The notes: generated from the letters alone by a model not told the origin. Positions 22,889-35,130 are shown, counted from the stretch's first letter. The stretch: DNA of 64,000 bases from Chloranthus sessilifolius (GCA_021018995.1 CM037598.1:64870671-64934670), one strand, 5' to 3'. Numbers and translations: made by a program.

Positions 22889-24394
22889 CTATTGGTGGTT
22901 CTTATGCCCCTCCTTGTGATAATTTGATTTATGCAAAAAGGAATGTACAGGATCAGGCCAATGATGCAACTCGTGCTTCAAAGCATCAATCTCAGCGCGT
23001 AAGGCATCCACCCAAGTATCCCGATCTGTCATCCAGTGGCCATGCAGGCTCTTATACCACTTCCGAGAAGTGTCAGTAGCACCAAGAGCATCACTTAGGG
23101 CTCCTTCCAAACGAAGGACCTCACACTCTACAAAACCAGCTCTTACCTCTGCAACATTCACTCTGACCTTCAGTCTCTCTAAACTTTCGAGTAGGGCTCA
23201 CTTCTCATTGACCAACAGTTTAATCTGAGCCAGAAGCGTCGAATCCTTCTGTGGCCAGGGCCGCTCCGTGCCATTGCTGCCCACCTGATCTACGCAATGA
23301 GCAGAGGACCCCTCAGATAGCAACCAAGCCTCATACCCCGGAGAGGTCAAGAGAGAATCCCCTTACTCCAAGCCACACATATACATCGACTAACATGTCT
23401 CCCAAAGGGTAGCTATCCTATCCAAGTCCCCAGAGGACCCCTGAGAAAAGATCAGTCCGCACAGGGAGGTCTCTCCGAGCAAGGCACCTACTGAGTACAA
23501 CCAAACTAGTGTAGTACTCGAGAGGGAAATAGTGGGTGCTACCAGCCAGGCCAAGAAGGGTGATACCTTCATGATCTCTAAGTCAAACTACTGGGAAGGT
23601 CCTGTCCAACCATGGAAGCCTCCACACCAACTCCGCCTCAACTACCAAAGTTTCAACTTTCACACATTCCCTTGGGGAAATTTATGGCATTGACCCAAAA
23701 AATAGTGAGCCGCCTCTCCACGAACCACATAAAAGCGAGGCATGGGCCCCAAAATGGTAAGATGATCCCTAAGCCAAACCTGGAGCAGAATAGGGCATTC
23801 CTGGAGGCACTCAACATTACCCAAAGCAAAAGTGCTGAGGCAACAGTAAAGCTCTGCCAATAACATATGCATCACAAAGCGACCCGCCTCCATTTCCAGC
23901 ATATCTCAAAGGGCAAGAGAAAAGCTCTTCCCCCCGGTGTAGAAGAGAACCTCAGAAAGAAGGCAGAGAGCGAAAGCCTTTACATTATAGATGTTTCTAA
24001 CCGATAGTTTTCACAGACTTTCGTCACCAAAAATCTCTTAGGAATTTCATCGAACACCTGATGGGCCCACCAACAAGACTCTTCTCGTAATCAGTTTTCT
24101 TCAAACCCAAGGTCGTGCAGACGCTTTAGCATAACCAAGTTTCCACACTATTCTAAACCAAAAGACGTGGGTATCCACATCCCATTGAGCAGCTGCCGCA
24201 AAGAGTAAATCCCAAAGCAAGGGAATGTCCAAGAAGGACGGGATACGGGCCAGCTTGAGTTCATCCAAACCTGTCAGCTCTCTTTCATTCAGACTATCGA
24301 GCCATTTCATCAAAAAATTGGGCCCCACACCCAAAGAGGGAAGTATGAAGGCACCGACCCCCCCAAGAGAGGAGGGGACGGAAAGTGCGTCCAT
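22889..24394 (-). pseudogene. Antisense gene 1 of Tat-A: DUF7745-like with coiled-coil tail
   Basis: On the minus strand an ATG at 24394 opens a stretch reading FLMKWLDSLNERELTGLDEL and then LLWDLLFAAAAQWDVDTHVFWF, which resembles the start of plant DUF7745 proteins. Around 23.7-23.9 kb come LLAELYCCLSTFALG and CPILLQVWLRDHL, matching that family's pattern of a leucine-rich core ending in a 'C-x-LL-x-W' block. The last part (22889-23161) is charged, with ALRAEIDALKHELHHW, a likely coiled coil. DUF7745 proteins are a repeat-associated plant family of unknown function. The gene is broken in several places and may have had introns. It lies opposite to pol, as known for extra ORFs of the Tat lineage. 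The palindrome array at 24562-24730 lies directly upstream. Family assignment is by eye. Confidence 0.55.
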
Positions 24395-24561
24395 GGTGAT
24401 ACAAAGATGTTTTGAGAAGTCACAATTTGATGTAGGACGATGGACCCACCCTTGGGAAAGATAAAAGTAAAAATGGCAGTAGAAAACCCAAAAACCTAAC
24501 TAAGAAACAAAGAAAATGGGGCATTTCGGGTCTTAATGACCACACACTACCCAAAAGGATG

Positions 24562-24730
24562 CTTAGGCTGTGTAATACACACGCTAGTTCAAAATCTACC
24601 TGATTTTGCCTAGCGTGTATATTATACACGCTAAGCCTTTTTTCCCCAGAAAATGCCTAGCATGTATAATATACACACTAGGCCATTTCTGAAGAAATTT
24701 TGCCTAGCGTGTATATTACACACGTAAGGC
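24562..24730. repeat. Four-copy palindrome array upstream of antisense gene 1
   Basis: Four copies of the Tat-A palindrome lie at about 24562, 24609, 24656 and 24702, at a regular spacing near 47 bases. The array edge is about 170 bases upstream of the antisense ATG at 24394. It is the third array of this element. Confidence 0.9.
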
Positions 24731-25067
24731 CAGAACCCCCAATGAAAAAGGTGAGAGGATATTTGGGAGTTTTTATCTTGACCGGTTCTTTTACCAGCCC
24801 ACTTACACTCTATTTTTCTCACACAAGGCACCCTAGGTGGCATAAAGGAATACCAGAATGCGTCATCTAACCAATCTGCATAGTTTTCTTTCAGGTACCA
24901 TATAAACACACAGAGTTTGGCTATGGTTAAATACACAACCTAAGGACCAATTTCCCAATTTGGGGCCCATCCCTGCAAATAAACAAGCACATCTTAGAGA
25001 CAGAACAAGTAAAAAGGAAAGCAACAACATTCATTCCAAAAAAAAAATAAGACCATCCAAAATATGT

Positions 25068-26877
25068 TCAAACATCCACTACATTCAATTCCCCAAAATA
25101 AAAGATGATGTTTGAAAGTCTCAAGATTCTATAGGAACAGAAACAGGAAAAGCTAATCGGTGCCTTTTGTCTTCTTCTGCCTATGCGAGGTACTCTGATA
25201 GGTTCGCACATCCTCCACCCAGGACCATGCCTGGGAAAGTCGGCTAAGCAATGAGCGCAACTCCTTTTCACGAGCATGCTACAAGTCATACCCAAAATCA
25301 TCGGTTAAGGTCAGTCGAAAGATAAGGATGGCAAGGCAATAATAAGAGCCCATCAGTGTAACACTTACCACTTCCACATCCAGAAGGCCAACAATATGGC
25401 GATAATACTCTTCCTGATTGACAGCCTACTCATAATCCTGCAGAGAAAGAGAAAGAGAAGTCAGCAGCATGAGCCATAATACAAGAGTAAGCATATATCT
25501 GAAGAAGCATGGAACCAATTCAGGAGGAGGGACTCGGATCTCTTTAGTAGATAGGCGGGCCCGCTCAGCTACATCAACACACAAACCCGAGAGGATGCAT
25601 CGTCAAGGCATCTAAAGGTCCCCTGGGTCTGTACAGTCGAACTACCAGAAGCCCCCATGCCAGAAGGCCAGATGGTCAACAACCTGGAGCCTCGTTAGGA
25701 CCTACTGCTGCATCGTCCTCATCAGAATCATCTCCCCCATCAAACTGTAAAAGGAGGCAGAGGTTCGGTTAGCTAAATCAAACCCAAACCATCGGGAGCT
25801 CACATAAAAGAAGAAAGGGACTACCTGAGATAGTGGGCCGCCAAAGGCTAAAAAGTTGGCACCTGGCACGAAGCACTGGAGGATGCATCGTAAGGAAGAG
25901 ACTAGTACAACATTTGATACCTTCCATGCATGAAGAGATCATCAACAGGAACCCCATGATGAAGGAGTCCATCTGTGAGTTTCTCGATCGTACCTTCTGG
26001 GGACATGATATCCTCGGGAGGACCCCGCAACACAGTAAAATAATCTCAGTATTGATGCACCACTCTCTCCCCCAAATAGTACACTCTGACCCAAGCGCCA
26101 TAGAAGAAGATAATCCGACGGTCCACGAACAGTTGAGACTGACCCACGATAGCTCGATCCCAAAAGGGAGAACTGACATAAGGATCAAAGGTAACCTGCT
26201 CAGATAAAGAGAGTCCTATTAGTCAAACAAACATCACTAAAAAAAATCTCTCTGAGAAAGAGAAAAGGTTAGTATCCATACCTACTCCGGGATCATCAAA
26301 TCAAATTGGGACCTCAGGCCCACCTCCAAATGCTTCATCCCCATGTCCTTTCGACGACGCTTATGCCAAGTACTCATAAGAGGATATATATGCTCGTCTG
26401 AGAAGAGGAGGGGGCATCCCGTTTGAAAGTATAAATATCCCCAAACCTGAAAGAAAAAGCAACATGAAAGACGTGTTAGAGGCAAAATAAATGATGAACC
26501 AAGAGGAGTAGAAGAGTCAGGGGTTTCCTCTATCACAGGCCAAAAGTTGAGAATGGAACCCAAATCCCCAACCGAGGCTCGAGCCAAGTCGGCCATTAGT
26601 ACAACATACCCAACACCGCCCCAATCGTATCGATGCACATTCTCCCAATTTCCCATAAGACTGAGCAGGGAAAACAAGACCTGGCCACCACTGGTATTGG
26701 TAAGAAGAGTTTTACCGAGAAGAAAGAGGAGCGAGATACGGGCCAACATAAATGCACGCTCAAGCTCAATGACAACATTCAGGTCTGGCTGGTTTAGATC
26801 CACCAGTTCATTCTTAGCAAATAGGCCAGCCAACCAGGACAACTTGATTTCAGAACCAGACATATCCTGGGAGGAGG
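25068..26877 (-). pseudogene. Antisense gene 2 of Tat-A: plant mobile domain-like
   Basis: The minus-strand stretch ending at 26282 reads ERAFMLARISLLFLLGKTLL, YDWGGVGYVVLMADLARAS and VWGYLYFQTGCPLL, in the order of the plant mobile domain (PMD, PF10536; often called aminotransferase-like mobile domain): a hydrophobic LLYLLG block, a Y-x-W-G-x-A block and a W-x-Y block. Further along, near 26.05-26.15 kb, another reading frame shows a segment compatible with the family's C-terminal block. The last part near 25.1-25.3 kb is charged. Host PMD proteins such as MAIN and MAIL1 act in the nucleus in silencing and expression. The gene's start is cut off by the Athila-B insertion at 26878. It is broken several times and may contain introns. 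Assignment is by motif pattern. Confidence 0.6.
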
Positions 26878-27229
26878 TGTTAGTCATTGAAAAATGCCAT
26901 TTTTCACCTCCTAACCTAGCCTTCACTACACCTTGGAGCCATCTAATAATTACCTGTTGAGCATGTCTTGTATTTAAGAATAAAACTGTAGCTTAGTGCA
27001 ACAGTCCCCACTTTGGAGGCCAAGAAGAGAGTTTTGAAGCTGAATCTTGGAGCTGGTTGAAGAACATAGAGCACACCATGGTGGTACACACCATAGTGAC
27101 CATTTTGATTGCCTAAGTGTGCCCTAGAAGTCCAATAGATGAAAGGAAGATGGACCCAAGTAGAGGAGACTGCTGCAGTAGGCTCTGCACAGTAGTAGAC
27201 AAGCCAGAGGAGGAACAGTTCATTTTGCT

Positions 27230-27650
27230 CAGAAAATCCTCTCGTGCAGATCTCACGAAGCTCAAGCTTGTAGCATGTAAATAGCCCGCGCAGATCTCGC
27301 GTAGTTCATTGAGGGAAAGGTTTCAAGTTTGCATTGCACACAGTTCTCGCGCAGATTAGCTTCAGAAGGTTTGCTTCGCACAGTGCTCGCGCACTTCAAA
27401 GATGAAACCGGCCATGTGAGAAGCGCATGTCATCCTGGCGATCATTCGAGCGAAGGTCAAAATCCATCCTCGCGAACTGCAATTCAGCCTAGCGAGATCC
27501 TCATGACTTGGGTTACCTGGAGCCTCATCTGCGCGAATTGTGCTATTCACAGCAAAGTGAACTTCGCGAGCTCTTCTTCAGCAACAACCCCAGCCATGCA
27601 AGAGCCACATGAGAAGTAAATCAAGTAAGGCCAACCTCACGAGGCACAGA
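27230..27650. repeat. CGCGA/CTCGCGCAG motif array in Athila-B LTR
   Basis: Roughly ten to fifteen copies of CTCGCGCAG, CTCGCGAAC, CCTCGCGAGG and related forms lie upstream of the TATA box at 27836. The flanking LTR is poor in CG. Confidence 0.75.
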
Positions 27651-27835
27651 CTCCCTACTTCTCAGTTCATACACAAGGGTATTCTTGGGATTTCATAGTA
27701 GTTAGGGCACACATCCCGAGATGTCAGGCTATTTCCCACATCCCAAAGCATCCAAGGGCCACAGATGGGCCACAAAATCAACTCCAAACCTCCTCATTTC
27801 TGATTCGCTATTGCACATAGCTGCTGTAAGAATTG

Positions 27836-27845
27836 TATAAATAGA
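27836..27845 (+). promoter_or_regulatory. TATA box of Athila-B LTR
   Basis: TATAAATAGA, conserved in position in the two nested LTR copies. Confidence 0.6.
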
Positions 27846-29364
27846 GCTATATTCTATTTTGCAGGACATCCGAGAATAGCCGGATCATAGTTTATGTTTA
27901 GAATTAGGGTTGGGGTTTAGTTTCCCTTCTTCTTGTCTTTTTTTTTTCTTCTTGCCTTAGCATAACAACATTGTTGGGGTAAGTTCTTTGTAGAAGCTGA
28001 GTTTATTTTTATATTGTAATTGGTTTTGTGAATACATAAAGAGCTATTTTTGGGATTTTTTTCCAAGGGTTGCTGTCTTGTGGGCAACCATTGTAAGTCC
28101 TCTCTAATCAATGAAATGCCATATTTTAATGCTCATTAAATCTATATTTTTCAGTATTTTTCACAGATTTTTATAAATTTAATGCTCCCATGGTTGCATG
28201 AGCTTGTAGCCCTATAACCATGGTGGCAGTAGTAGTTTCACTGTTCTATCTTCAACCTCAGTGATCTGAATAACCTCTAGGATAGCCTGTGGCCATTCAA
28301 GTGGGCAGGGTATAGCCCTGAGGTTGATCTAAATCACAGGGCTGAGATAGATTCTTCTTCTCAGCACTTGAGCTTGTAGCCAAGTGAGAGATTGTTGTAG
28401 AGCCAAACTCTCCTCTGTTTTGAATCACCATCATTAGTGTTTAGATATGAGTTTTTGTAAAGATTGCAGACTTGTGAGCTGGGTCATTGTAGGTGTTTTT
28501 GTAGCAATGACCAGCTGAGTCTAAGTCCTTATTTAGCCTAAGATTTCTTGTGGTTTCCACTTGAGTTTACAGGATTGTTTGCTCTCATGAATGCATGAGC
28601 TTGTAGCCTTACAAACATAGTGTCCGTAATGTTGTTCATATTTTTATTTAATCCATTGATTGGATAAAATTCTTGGGATATGCTATGACCATTGTAGTGG
28701 ATAGCATATAACCCTATGATCAGTCCTTACCTCTGGGTTAGGTTAGATTCTTCTACCTAACAGATGTGCTTGTCTCCATATGAAGGACTGCTATAGATCA
28801 TGTTCTAACATTGAGATGCATTGCTGATTTAACCTTAGCTGTCTATTTCTCATCATTTTAATTTTATTTTCTCACTCCATCATCATCCTTCTTTCCCTCT
28901 TTCTTTAGTTTCATTTTCTATTTTTAAAGTAGTGTAGATAGTGACACCCCAAACTCCCTTTCTTTAGGATTGTCAGATCTGTAGCCAGATTTGGAGGTCT
29001 ACTATACGACCCTTGTGGTTCTAGATCAGATTTGTATTATTCATTGAAAATTCTATTTTTCACCTCTTAACCTAGCCTTTACTACACCTAGGAACCATTT
29101 AATAATTATCTTTTAAGTGTGTTTTGTAGTTAATAATAAAATTACAGCTTAGTGCAACTGTCATGCTTTGGAGTCCAAAAGAGAGAGAATTGAAGCCAAG
29201 GAGGGAAGCTGAGTTAAAAGCATAGGATACACCATGGTGGTACACACCATAGTGAGCATTTAGAGTGCATAAGTGGACCCTGTAAGTCCAACAAATGAAA
29301 GGAACTTGAACCCTAGCAGAGGAGACTGCAACAGCAGGTTGTGCATAACAACAGTGAAGCACAA

Positions 29365-29757
29365 ATGGACCCTCGCACAATTCAATTTGGCCGAAAAAGC
29401 CCCCTCACGCAGACCTCGCGAAGTCTAAATATGCAGCATTCAAAGAGCTCGCGCAGTCCTTGCGAGGATCAAAACTTCAGAAGGTTTTCATCACGCAGAC
29501 CTCGCGCACTTCACAGATGGAGCCATCCATGCGAGAAGCACATGTCACCCTGACGATCATTCGCGCGAAGCTCAAAATCCATCCTCGCGAGCTGCAATTT
29601 ATCCTAGCAAGATCCTTACGACTTGAGCTACTTGGAGACCCATCTGCGCAAGATGTGCTATCCACTGCCCAGCGAACCTCGCGAACTCTCCTCTAGCAGC
29701 AACTCCAACCATGCGAGAAGCAAATGAAGCCAATCCAACCTCGCGAGGCACGAGCTC
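29365..29757. repeat. CGCGA motif array in the nested 5' LTR
   Basis: About a dozen to fifteen CTCGCGCAG, CTCGCGAAG, TCGCGCGAAG and CCTCGCGAGG units. Outside the array the LTR holds few CG dinucleotides. Confidence 0.78.
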
Positions 29758-29940
29758 CCTACTTCTCAGTCCATACATAGGGACTTTTTAGGGATTTTAC
29801 ACCTTCTAGGGCACTCATCCCAATGTGCTTAGCTGTCTCACACATACCAATGCAACTACTTGGCCACAAATTAGCCACGACAGTTGCATCAAACCTCCTC
29901 ATTTCTGATTGGCTACAACACACAATAGCTACAAAGATTG

Positions 29941-29950
29941 TATAAATATA
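29941..29950 (+). promoter_or_regulatory. TATA box of nested 5' LTR
   Basis: TATAAATATA, equivalent to 27836-27845. Confidence 0.58.
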
Positions 29951-31360
29951 GCATTAAGATGTGTTGTTGAACATCCAGAGTAGCTGGATCAAAAGTCTAG
30001 TTTAGAATTAGGGTTAGGGTTTAGTTTTCCTTTTTCATTTTCTTTTTCTTCTTGCCTTAGCACAACAGTAATGCTTGGCTAAGTTTTTTGTAGCAGCTAT
30101 AGGTTTTATTTTAGTTTTGTAATCGATTTTGTATAAGCATTGAGAGTAGTTTTGGGGATTTGCACAAACTGCTGCCTTGAGGGCAACCATTGTAAGTTCC
30201 TCTTATTCAATGAAATGCTGGTTTTAAACCTCCATTAACTCTATGTTTTGCCTGTGATTTTCATATTTATTTACATAGACTTAATTCTCCCATGGTTGCT
30301 TGAGCTTGTAGCCCTGCAACCGTGGTGATAGCAGTAGTTTTACTGCTCTATCTTCAAGCTCAGTGATTTGGATAACCTCTGGGATAACTTGTAGCCATTC
30401 AAGTCGACAGGATATAGCCCTAGGGCTGGTCTGAATCACAAGGTTGAGATAGATTATTTTTCTCTACACTTAGCTTGTAGCCAAGCGAGAGATTATTGCA
30501 GAGCCAAACTCTCCTTTGTTTTGCATCATCATCATTATCATCAATGTTTAGAATCGAGTTTTTGTAGAGATTGTAGACTTGTGAGCTGGGTCATTGTAGG
30601 CCTTTTTGTAGCAATGACCAACTGAGTCTAAGTCCTCATTCAGCCTGGGATTTCTTATGGTTTCCAATTGAGTTTTCAGGACTGTTTGCTCCTATGAATG
30701 CATGAGCTTGTAGCCTTGCAAACATAATGTCTGCAATAATTTTCATGTTCTAACTTAGCACCTGTGATTGGATCACGTCCTTAGGATAATCTGTGACCAT
30801 TTAAGTGGACAGATTATAGCCTTAATAGCAGTCCAAACCATAGGGGTTAACTAGATTCTTCTACCTTGCAGATGTGCTTTTAGCCATCTGAAGGACTGTT
30901 GCAGATTCTGTGCTAGCACTGAGTTGCATTGCTGATTTAACCTTAGCTGTCAATTTATCATAATTTTTACTTTATTTTCTTACTCCATCATCATTCTTCT
31001 ATCCCTTTCTTTAGCCGTAGTTTTATTCTTATTTTTTTAGTTTTAGGTTAGCTTTGTGGCACCTAAACACCTTCTCTTTACCTTGCTTTCTATTGTAGGT
31101 TTAGAGTTGCCAGGTCTGTAGCCAGATCTGGAGTTTACTATATAACCCTTGAGGTTTCAGATCCTCACTCTCTGTGGGACAAACTCTTACTTCGTAAAAC
31201 TTATTACAATAGGCCCTGGATTCTTGCAGGATTGTGTATTTTTAGATTGCTATTTTCATCCATTTTACTCCACCTTTTGATTAATTTTTGCCTCCATATT
31301 TTTACCTATCACTTCTTTATTAATAATAGCAAGCAAATTTAAAAATTCTTAATAAGTTTT

Positions 31361-31378
31361 TGGGGTCGCTGTCGGGGA
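31361..31378 (+). other. Primer binding site, nested element
   Basis: TGGGGTCGCTGTCGGGGA lies six bases after the LTR, related to the Athila tRNA-Asp-type site. Confidence 0.72.
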
Positions 31379-34197
31379 GTTTTGATCTAAGTATAGTAAT
31401 CTGAGTTTAGTTATATTCATTGTAGATGTAGTGTTTGAATAAATGCCAACTGTAATTTTTGTGTGAATTTTGCATTTTTTTCTTTCTTTTCTATTTTAGA
31501 CCTTTTTGTGTCTTTGTAGTGTTTGTTTAAATTACAGCTGTAGTTTTAAGAAAAACTAAAAAAGAAAAAAAATTAAAAAAAAAAAAAAATTAAAAAATTT
31601 GAATGATGTGTCAGCATATGAGTACCAGCAGTACATCATCTGTCATTTCCTCAATTTTTTTTTTTCAAAAATCCTTTTCCTCTTCCAAGGGGAAAGCTAA
31701 ATGGAGGAAATGAGAATTGTTTGTCAGTTGCGATTTTTATGGAGATGGTGGAAGCCACCTCACCCAAATTGCTGGACTTGGGTGAGGAATTTGATGAATT
31801 TGTTAAGTATGGACTGAGGAGGCCCCCACCTATGTGCTAAAAAAGTACTCATTTTGAGCTTCTCAGTGGGGCTAGTATAGCAGTCCATTTGGACACTTGC
31901 CCTGCTGCCCTTCCCTCCGCCATCTAAGGCACCTTTGTTGCCTTTTAAGTGACTATCCACCTGATGCTGTGGAGTTGGAGCTGCTCCCTATATCTCTCAA
32001 GAAACTGAAATTTTTGAGCTGGAGAACTAAGGTTTGATGCCTATGCATCTGCAAAGGTATGACTTTTTAACTTTTGAATTATAGTTCTTTCCTGCTGAGA
32101 TAAGGTCCAGATGGGTGATTAATTCATTGTCATTCATGCACCCCCATTCAGACTAATTTGTATATATTGTGTCTGATCTGATTTTGTATGAATCTTGCTT
32201 TATATTGTGTGCTATTAATGATGAAAATTCTTTGCTATCAATTTAGATTCATACTCAGATAATGTTTAGAAAACTGTTTAGGATTTTTTCTATTTTAGGT
32301 GTTTAGTTTCATTAAAGTTTTGTATATACCTGCTATTTTTAGTGTAATTTCTGCAATATTTTTTATTTTTAGGATTTAGTGTAGTTGCTTTATTTTCCTA
32401 TTAGTCATCTTATGCGTATTTTCTTTTTCTCCTTCTTAGTTTAATTTTCTGCATCTTTTTGCTTAGTTTTCTCTTTGTTTGCTGCTGTAGTTTAGTTGTT
32501 TTTCTTTTACCAACCCTGCTATCCCTATACATGTTTCGTGAAACAGTGAGGACACTGTTTAACTTAGGTTTGGGGGTATGGCAGGGTAGGTAGGCCAGGA
32601 AAATAGTTAACTTTGGTGTAGAAAATAGTGGTTTAATTGAGATAAATAAAGTTAATTCTCACCTAATCATGTAATTATCACCTAATCATGTAGAGGAAAT
32701 TAAAATTTTTTTGCAGACATTTTAAACTGAAAATCTTTTAATAATTAGCACTACCATGAAGCTAACATAAGAATTTTTTTTCAATTATTACTTAGTGAAC
32801 CTAAGAAGAGAGGACAATGTGAAAATACACCCCATAGATTAATTTGAAGACCATACACAGTGAGATTTGGGCCTATCAAATTTCTTTTGAAGAGTGTTTG
32901 TGGCAATTTTTCTGCTCTAAGGACTGATTGATGCAACTTATTTTCACTAGAAGTTTAGCACTCCCAAATTGAAACTGTTTGGCAACACTCATGACACTAA
33001 GGAGATGATCTAAGGCCTTCATTTGGATAGTTTGAGCTTAAAATTCCTACCCATTAAATTGCCCTTGTGTATACACTCTTTGAGCCTTAAAAATTCATTT
33101 TCTTCAACAAACACTAGAGTACTTGAACCCAAACCTCATGACCTGATTCAACCTTACCCTCATTCTTATATTTCAGAAGGTAAAGGAGAAGATGTTGAAG
33201 ATAGTTGAGAGCAGTTCAATATTTGGTGGAAGGAGAAAAAAAGTAACCTATAAGCAGCAGTATATCAGTGGTATATGTGTGGCAATTTATCACAAAAAAA
33301 TAAAAAAATATAAATGAAAAGAGAAAAAGAAGAGTGAAGTCAAAGAAGTACTTCATTTGAAAATTGAAAAGAAGAGAAGAAGCTGGCCACTTTGACTCTT
33401 AAAAATACAAATGAAGATGAAGTTGTGCTAAAATGAAGATTGTGAAGTCATGAATCACTCCTACCCTTGTTGATTTCTCAGTTTTGAATCCATTCTACCC
33501 CTCCTATTCCTTGTAAACCTAAACCATAAGGCACATTACAATCCATCAAAAAGACCTTATTAATCTAAAGTGAAATGAGCTGTCATGTGGAGACAGGGGA
33601 ATGCCTAGCCTATGCTGAAAGGTACTTGAGGATGTCAGGAATTAGAAGCAATGCCTATGCTCATGCGTGCAAGCCTATTTGAGGCCTGTGACTGATCTTG
33701 AGCTGATGAGAGTGTGAACACCCTTGAATTTTCATTGTGAGAGATAGCGTTGGTGAGAATTGGGTCTGAAATTTAATTTCATTGGGGTGGTATCCAAGCT
33801 TGATTTTTGAATTTAAGGCAAGCGTAGAACTCGTTTGTGCACAGTGTATTCCTGATGTGAACTGATTGGTAGTGATGCAAACATATGTGAGTTTGAGTTT
33901 TAAATTGTTTGCATTACTGCTATAATTTCCTCTGATTTTTAAAGAATAGGTGTGGAATGATGCTTTATTCATTAAAATTTGTTTTGTCATTGACTGCACT
34001 TTACTTAACTATTTTAATGGTGAAATTTGTGGGTATCTTCATTGAAAACCCTTAGGAGACTTCACTCCTCCACTAGGGATCACCTAGGGGTTTAAAAGGC
34101 TTGATGCATATGCTAAATGCATCAGTGCTCCCTACAAAAGTGGTATTTACTGTTTTGAATAACTGTTTAAATTTTTCCTTTGCTCGAGGACTAGCAA
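31379..34197 (+). other. Internal region of nested element, no intact gene
   Basis: Near 31650-31720 the sequence resembles the gag-protease part of Athila-B at 38.75-38.83 kb. Near 31800-32030 it resembles the protease-RT junction at 39.53-39.72 kb. From about 32.5 kb it is the Athila 3' non-coding block, also found reversed at 48849-50260 and 57150-58740. I see no gene. Confidence 0.75.
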
Positions 34198-34213
34198 AGA
34201 TTAGGTTTGGGGG
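34198..34213 (+). other. Polypurine tract of nested element
   Basis: ATTAGGTTTGGGGG-type tract immediately before the 3' LTR. Confidence 0.72.
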
Positions 34214-34544
34214 TGCATTATTCACTGAAAAATATCATTTTTCACCTCCTAACCTAGCCTGTACTACACCTGGGAACCATTTAATAAGCATCTTTTAAGT
34301 GTGTTTTGTAGTTAATAATAAAATTGCAGCTTAGTGCAACTATCATGCTTTGGAGGCCAAAAGAGAGAGAATTTAAGGCAAGGAAGGCAGCTGAGTTAAG
34401 AGCAGAGGATACACTATGGTGGTACACACCATAGTGAGCATTTGGAGTGCCTAAGTGGACCCTGCAAATCCAATAGATGAAAGGAAGTTGGACCCTAGCA
34501 GAGGAGACAGTAGCAACAGGTTGTGCACAGCAGCAATGAAGCGC

Positions 34545-34935
34545 AAATGGACCCTTGCGCAGTTCAATTTGGCCGTAAAAGCCCCCTCGTACAGACCTCA
34601 CGAAGTCCAAATATGAAGCATTCAAAGAGCTCGTGCAGTCCTCGTGAGGATCAAAACTTCAGAAGGTTTGCGTCACGCAGCTCTCGTGCAGACCTCGCGC
34701 AGTTCACAGACAGAGCCATCCAAGCAAGAAGCACATGTCATCTTGGTGATCATCCGTGCGAAGCTCAAAATCCATCCTCACAAGCTACAGTTCAACCTAG
34801 CGAGATCCTTGCAACTTGAGCTACCTGGAGACCCATCTGTGTGAGATGTGCTATCCACTGCCAAGCGAACCTCCAGCAGCAACTCTAACCATGCGAGAAG
34901 TAAATGAAGCCAATCCAACCTCATGAGGTACGGGC
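34545..34935. repeat. CGCGA motif array in the nested 3' LTR
   Basis: The third LTR copy of the array. Several units have decayed from CG to TG or CA, as expected after methylation of cytosines. Confidence 0.72.
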
Positions 34936-35120
34936 TCCCTACTTCTCAATCCATACATAGGGATTTTTTAGGGATTTCACACCTTCTAGGGCACACATCC
35001 TAATGTACTTAGCTGTCCCACACATCCCAATGCAACTACTTAGCCACAAATGAGCCACGACAATAGCTCCAAATCTCCTCATTTCTGATTGGCTACAACA
35101 CACAACAGCTGTAAAGATTA

Positions 35121-35130
35121 TATAAATACA
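35121..35130 (+). promoter_or_regulatory. TATA box of nested 3' LTR
   Basis: TATAAATACA, equivalent to 29941-29950. Confidence 0.55.

Larger units (their letters stand above)
10293..26877 (+). mobile_element. Tat/Ogre-type Ty3/gypsy element Tat-A (5' LTR to antisense genes)
   Basis: The element starts with an LTR beginning TGTAGACACCC, followed by a Tat-type primer binding site, a 1.2 kb leader, a long proline-rich gag, protease, part of RT, the tail of integrase, a repeat-bearing 3' region and two minus-strand genes. The right part, including its 3' LTR, is beyond the Athila-B insertion and not seen in the window. RNase H and most of integrase are not represented, so the copy is internally shortened as well as broken many times. 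A reversed solo LTR (17771-19672) sits within its coding region. Extra antisense ORFs between pol and the 3' LTR are a known trait of the Tat lineage. Age cannot be set from LTR divergence because only one LTR is seen. Confidence 0.85.
26878..29032 (+). repeat. 5' LTR of Athila-B, first part
   Basis: Aligns with the two LTRs of the nested element (29033 onward and 34214 onward). It lacks only the last 180 or so bases, which lie at 36526-36713. Confidence 0.85.
29033..31354 (+). repeat. 5' LTR of nested Athila-B relative
   Basis: Begins TGTATTATTCATTG and ends six bases before the primer binding site. It is about 2.32 kb and pairs with 34214-36525. Confidence 0.87.

Noticed and set aside
31760-31960. 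Minus-strand gene in the nested element
   Set aside because: The plus strand here matches the Athila protease-RT junction, so the minus stretch is a mirror of a remnant.
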